Origin: UBA5239 sp040394635
GTDB lineage: Bacteria > Verrucomicrobiota > Lentisphaeria > Victivallales > Victivallaceae
Length of the DNA: 64,000 nt
NCBI GenBank assembly: GCA_040394635.1
Contig: JBEBRW010000005.1
Span: 62,001 to 126,000 of the forward strand
Direction of reading: 5' to 3'
The position numbers and the translations under genes are program-made. The notes under the pieces are model-generated. The model had not been told where the DNA came from. It ran no database searches and saw only the letters and a list, made by a program, of their open reading frames with translations. Positions 61,094 through 64,000 of the stretch are shown piece after piece (within the stretch, counting starts at the first letter, position 1; every line of letters begins with the position of its first letter).

Positions 61094-62494
61094 ATGGGAA
61101 ATAAATTGCTGAAGTATTCGGTGCTGTTGATGCTGGTATGTCTGTGTGTCGGAGTAACCGGCGCGCAGGGGCGCTCCAAACATGCGAAGAAGGGGGATAC
61201 CCAGAACTTCACGGTGCCGCTGGATAAACTCTCGAGTGGCGATGCCGAGCTGGAAATGATCTATGTGGAGGCCGGCACCTTCACTCACGGCAGTCCGGAT
61301 GATGAAAAGGGCCGTAAGGAACTCAGCGAGGCCCGGTTCAAGGTCAAAATCACCGAGCCCTTCTGGATCGGCCGCTACGAAATCACCCAGGCGCAGTGGC
61401 AGAACGTAATGGGCAAGGAGATCGAATACTACGCCACCAAAGATAAACAGCTCAAGCCGATCAAGGGCAACAACGTCCCCATGACCTGTATCACCTGGGA
61501 CGAGGCCCTGGATTTCTGCAATACCCTGACCGCCCGCGAACGCGAAGCGAACCGCCTGCAGGAAGGATACCGTTATTCGCTGCCCTACGACGTGCAATGG
61601 GAATTCGCGGCCAAAGGCGGAAACCGCAGCAAGGGCTATCTTTTCAGCGGTTCCAATACCATTGCCGCCGTGGCCCGCCACAAAATTCCCATCGGTGCCG
61701 TGGGCAACCGCGAACCCAATGAACTCGGCATTCAGGACATGACCGGCAACGTGGCCGAAATGACACTGGACAAAGTATTCGGCCCCAGCGGCGCGAAACT
61801 CCAGCCGCCCGGCGAAGTCAACGAAGATCCCGCCGGCATAGCAGACGGCACGAATATCAACAGCCGCGGCGGCTCCGCCTCGTCGTCACCGGAAAATTCC
61901 CGGGTTTCCGCCTCATCCAACGTCGCCGACCGGCGCACCCGTCAGGCTTCGCTCGGTTTCCGGATCGTCCTGTGCAAAGCCTGGCCGGGCGACCCCGAAG
62001 TCCGCCCGAAAGTCAGCGACAACGACGAGAAACTCCTGACCGCCTGCGAAGCGGGTGATGGAAAAGCGATCGAGTCCGCGCTCACCGCCGGGGCCGACGT
62101 CAACATCCAGGATGGTTCCGGCGCAGGCAATACCCCCCTGCTGCTCCTCTGCAAGCGAAAAAAGGAAGAGGAAAAACTGGTCATCGCCCTGATTTCCAAA
62201 GGCGCCGACGTCAACAAAACCTCCATCGACGGTTATACCCCGCTGCATTACGCCGCGGAAAACAAGCACGAAAAACTGGTGGAGCTCCTGTTGAAAAAAG
62301 GCGCGGATGCGAACGCCGCCACCGATGCCGGGCTCACCCCGCTGCACCTGGCGGCCCAGGCGGACCACGCCGGCATTGTCAAAATCCTGTTGAAAAACGG
62401 CGCCGACATCAACATCGAAACCAAAAAGAAAGTCCTCGCCTACACCATGGCCAAGCGCCCCGAGCTCAAGCGCCTGCTGAAGCCGAAACAGTAA
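61094..62494 (+). CDS. Exported sulfatase-modifying-factor-like domain fused to ankyrin repeats
   Basis: A 466-residue protein with a signal peptide (MGNKLLKYSVLLMLVCLCVG). Residues about 50-300 form a formylglycine-generating-enzyme (SUMF1) domain: MIYVEAGTFTHGS, FWIGRYEITQAQWQNVMG, PYDVQWEFAAKGG, IQDMTGNVAEMT and ASLGFRIVLC. The Cys pair needed for true sulfatase activation is not visible, so it is probably a non-catalytic relative. About four ankyrin repeats follow (residues 315-460, GADVNIQDGSGAGNTPLLLL, DGYTPLHYAAENKHEKLVEL). A single-gene unit after glycogen phosphorylase. Confidence 0.82.
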   Translation: MGNKLLKYSVLLMLVCLCVGVTGAQGRSKHAKKGDTQNFTVPLDKLSSGDAELEMIYVEAGTFTHGSPDDEKGRKELSEARFKVKITEPFWIGRYEITQAQWQNVMGKEIEYYATKDKQLKPIKGNNVPMTCITWDEALDFCNTLTAREREANRLQEGYRYSLPYDVQWEFAAKGGNRSKGYLFSGSNTIAAVARHKIPIGAVGNREPNELGIQDMTGNVAEMTLDKVFGPSGAKLQPPGEVNEDPAGIADGTNINSRGGSASSSPENSRVSASSNVADRRTRQASLGFRIVLCKAWPGDPEVRPKVSDNDEKLLTACEAGDGKAIESALTAGADVNIQDGSGAGNTPLLLLCKRKKEEEKLVIALISKGADVNKTSIDGYTPLHYAAENKHEKLVELLLKKGADANAATDAGLTPLHLAAQADHAGIVKILLKNGADINIETKKKVLAYTMAKRPELKRLLKPKQ

Positions 62495-62970
62495 CTATTC
62501 AATGCGAGGAACTCCGCGGCGCTGGGATTTTTGCGTATTTCCGGAGCTAAATAACCGCAATAACCTATGCATTAATGGTCCGCAATAATATCTCTCAATG
62601 TAATTTATAAAATTTTGGGTTGTCATGGTTACCATGGTTTTGAACTTAACCATTATCATTATTTTGTTTCATACGCAAATATAGGCAAACGGGATTTTGA
62701 GCTTGAGATTAGCTGGTTTTCAGGAATTATTAATAATATTATGCTATGCAGGAGTATCCTCCTGTGGAAATAATTGGCCGGACATGTCATTAATCTGAAC
62801 GAAAAAGATTTGAGGCACTTATCTATCGAAGAGCAAAAAATCATTCTGGCGATTCTGATCGAATTTTTGAAATTGGAAGGACAGTCAAAATAATGATCAA
62901 CGATCTTCTCTTTCCATTCTGTTTGCATTTTTCATAAAATCATTTATTGTAAACCCAGGATGACCAAATT
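62495..62970. other. AT-rich gap between two genes
   Basis: This 476-bp stretch is AT-rich relative to the coding DNA before it. It holds a 13-bp palindrome CATGGT-T-ACCATG (62624-62636) and a short open frame at 62774-62893. No clear promoter or complete gene was seen. Confidence 0.45.
62774..62893 (+). pseudogene. Possible C-terminal gene fragment
   Basis: A 39-codon frame with no ribosome site or ATG; it ends at TAA after INLNEKDLRHLSIEEQKIIL and IEFLKLEGQSK. The amphipathic helix-like composition looks protein-coding, but the frame is blocked by a stop just upstream, so it may be a remnant or chance. Confidence 0.25.
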
Positions 62971-63642
62971 ATGAAAGTAACCAGAATGAAATTAAAAATC
63001 GCATTGATTTCGGCAGTGATTATCGTAATTGCCGGAATCATTCTTTTATCTGCATTCAAACTTCCTGCTTCATCGATTGATCTCGACGACTTGCCGGTAA
63101 TTATCGATGAGAGCTTTAACCGACCCGCTGAAGTCAATACGAATCTGACGCTTGAGAAGGGAACATTTCACGACGGAAAATATATCATTCCTCGTGACGG
63201 TGGGGGCATAAAACTGAAATACCCCGGCAATAAGGATCTTGTTTTAGTGGCCAAAGTCTCCGTGAAAGCGGATCCAAACAGCAATAGCTGGATTGATGGT
63301 GTCAATCCGGCAGAAGGGTCTATTATATTTGACGGCGTGGATTTTTATATTAACCTTGAATCTAAAAATACTAGAATCGGCGTTTCATATCATTTGCCGA
63401 TGAAGCCTCATTCGGATGGTTTTTTTGAGCGTATTGAAGCAAAAGAACCGGGCCATATCTTTGAAATGAAAATAATCCGCCAAAATGTGAGAGGCATCAA
63501 TAAATTCACTTACTTCGTGGACGGCATCAGAGTTGGCAGCATACGCGAAGAAAAGATTAATGCGCCGGCCGGTATTTATATCTATCCATTCCACGGCATA
63601 TTGACCGTTGACCATCTCACGCTTTATGAGTTGCCGAGGTAA
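62971..63642 (+). CDS. Hypothetical membrane-anchored protein
   Basis: A 223-residue protein with an N-terminal membrane anchor (about residues 9-31, IALISAVIIVIAGIILLSAF) and a beta-rich exterior domain with FHDGKYIIPRDGGGIKLKYP, SIIFDGVDFYINLESK and a lectin-like ending (FTYFVDGIRVGSIRE, INAPAGIYIYPFHG) resembling concanavalin-like glucanase folds. AGGA lies 10 nt upstream of the ATG. Codon use is more AT-rich than before 62.5 kb. The family is not assigned. Confidence 0.6.
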   Translation: MKVTRMKLKIALISAVIIVIAGIILLSAFKLPASSIDLDDLPVIIDESFNRPAEVNTNLTLEKGTFHDGKYIIPRDGGGIKLKYPGNKDLVLVAKVSVKADPNSNSWIDGVNPAEGSIIFDGVDFYINLESKNTRIGVSYHLPMKPHSDGFFERIEAKEPGHIFEMKIIRQNVRGINKFTYFVDGIRVGSIREEKINAPAGIYIYPFHGILTVDHLTLYELPR

Positions 63643-63643
63643 A

Positions 63644-63853
63644 CATGAAATTGGTCAAACGGGCAATTTGATATACGACGGCGTAAAAAAATATCATGCT
63701 GATATTTTCGAACACGATGTGCTCTACGGCTCCGGAGACTACGAAGATCCGCCGGAAATTGCGAATGACCGTGAAGTTACCTGCTACTATATCTGGTATC
63801 AGGATTTAATAGACCCTGATATGTTGATTGGTGAAAATCTGATTTTATCGTAA
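63644..63853 (+). pseudogene. Small gene with one-base frameshift
   Basis: An ATG at 63644 after GAGG opens the frame MKLVKRAI and then hits a stop. If one G is added to the GGG at 63659-63661, the frame runs on as MKLVKRGNLIYDGV and KKYHADIFEHDVLYGSGDYE, giving about 70 residues to 63853. The downstream residues (FEHDVLYGSGDYEDPPEIAN) look coding. So the gene is probably a small acidic protein broken by a one-base deletion or a sequencing error. The start lies 1 bp after the preceding stop. Function unknown. Confidence 0.55.
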
Positions 63854-63972
63854 TATAGCATGGAATGTATTTTGATTACAAGTATCAATACGGAAATTGT
63901 TGAGTTACACTTGGGGTACGCTTATAGTTACGGAAGCTTGAGGTCATTAAGGATAATAAGAAATAAAAAGAA

Positions 63973-64000
63973 TGGCTGCCCCGCAAGGATTTGAACCTCG
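63973..64000 (-). tRNA. tRNA 3' end (partial), identity not determined
   Basis: On the minus strand the last 28 nt of a tRNA: T-arm CGAGG-TTCAAAT-CCTTG, acceptor strand CGGGGCA, discriminator G and CCA. The implied first pair is U1-A72 with G73, as in tRNA-Gln and tRNA-Asn. The anticodon is outside the window. Confidence 0.85.

Noticed and set aside
1..64000. Prophage, insertion sequence or complete CRISPR system
   Set aside because: No integrase, transposase, phage structural or Cas protein was found in any frame.

Overview
The window looks like chromosomal DNA of a Lentisphaerota (Victivallales-type) or closely related PVC bacterium. This rests on sequence character, not on a database search. 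Six separate genes encode short exported proteins that begin with an almost invariant prepilin signal (FTLIELLVVIAIIAILAAM) and end with a DGH-type motif. They sit beside LacI, GntR or TrmB regulators and polysaccharide-degrading enzymes. No SusC/SusD pair is present, and coding DNA is moderately GC-rich with many ATGA stop-start overlaps.

Layout. 1-5.3 kb: GntR regulator divergent from a pseudopilin, a heparinase II/III-like lyase and an M14 carboxypeptidase. 5.4-9.4 kb: autoregulated LacI, two paralogous exported glycosidase-like proteins and a pseudopilin. 9.4-15.9 kb (minus): LacI, pseudopilin, a 1063-residue multidomain glycosidase-like protein and a GH20 hexosaminidase. 16-21.6 kb (minus): an isoleucine-type attenuator, a citramalate/isopropylmalate synthase-like gene, a family B DNA polymerase, a CxxC protein and a GNAT acetyltransferase. 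21.7-27 kb (minus): pseudopilin, a frameshifted glycosidase, GntR and a GH114-like protein. 27.2-35.8 kb: ClC channel, small unknown proteins, two dehydrogenases, a 420-bp palindromic element, a metallo-beta-lactamase-fold hydrolase, a BAX-inhibitor-like membrane protein and a C-terminal processing protease. 35.9-36.2 kb: an unidentified structured RNA with its own promoter. 36.4-39.5 kb: LacI, pseudopilin and a beta-helix protein. 39.6-50.1 kb (minus): an eight-gene operon of ECF sigma factor, anti-sigma-like protein, three large exported paralogues and three small exported proteins, two of them CsgG-like. 50.3-54.7 kb: AraC regulator divergent from a GH4 glycosidase, then a multi-pass membrane glycosyltransferase-like protein. 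54.8-61 kb: acetylxylan esterase and pseudopilin divergent from TrmB, then a CBM48 protein and glycogen phosphorylase. 61-64 kb: a sulfatase-modifying-factor/ankyrin fusion, an AT-rich stretch with gene fragments and the 3' end of a tRNA.

How it works together. The repeated unit is regulator + pseudopilin + hydrolase/lyase/esterase, each with its own promoter and often a visible palindromic operator. This suggests many small, substrate-specific glycan-use loci, each with a dedicated pseudopilin of unknown job. The ECF operon looks like a separate envelope-related system and is the best candidate for something undescribed. Other points of interest are the attenuator, the structured RNA and the palindromic element.
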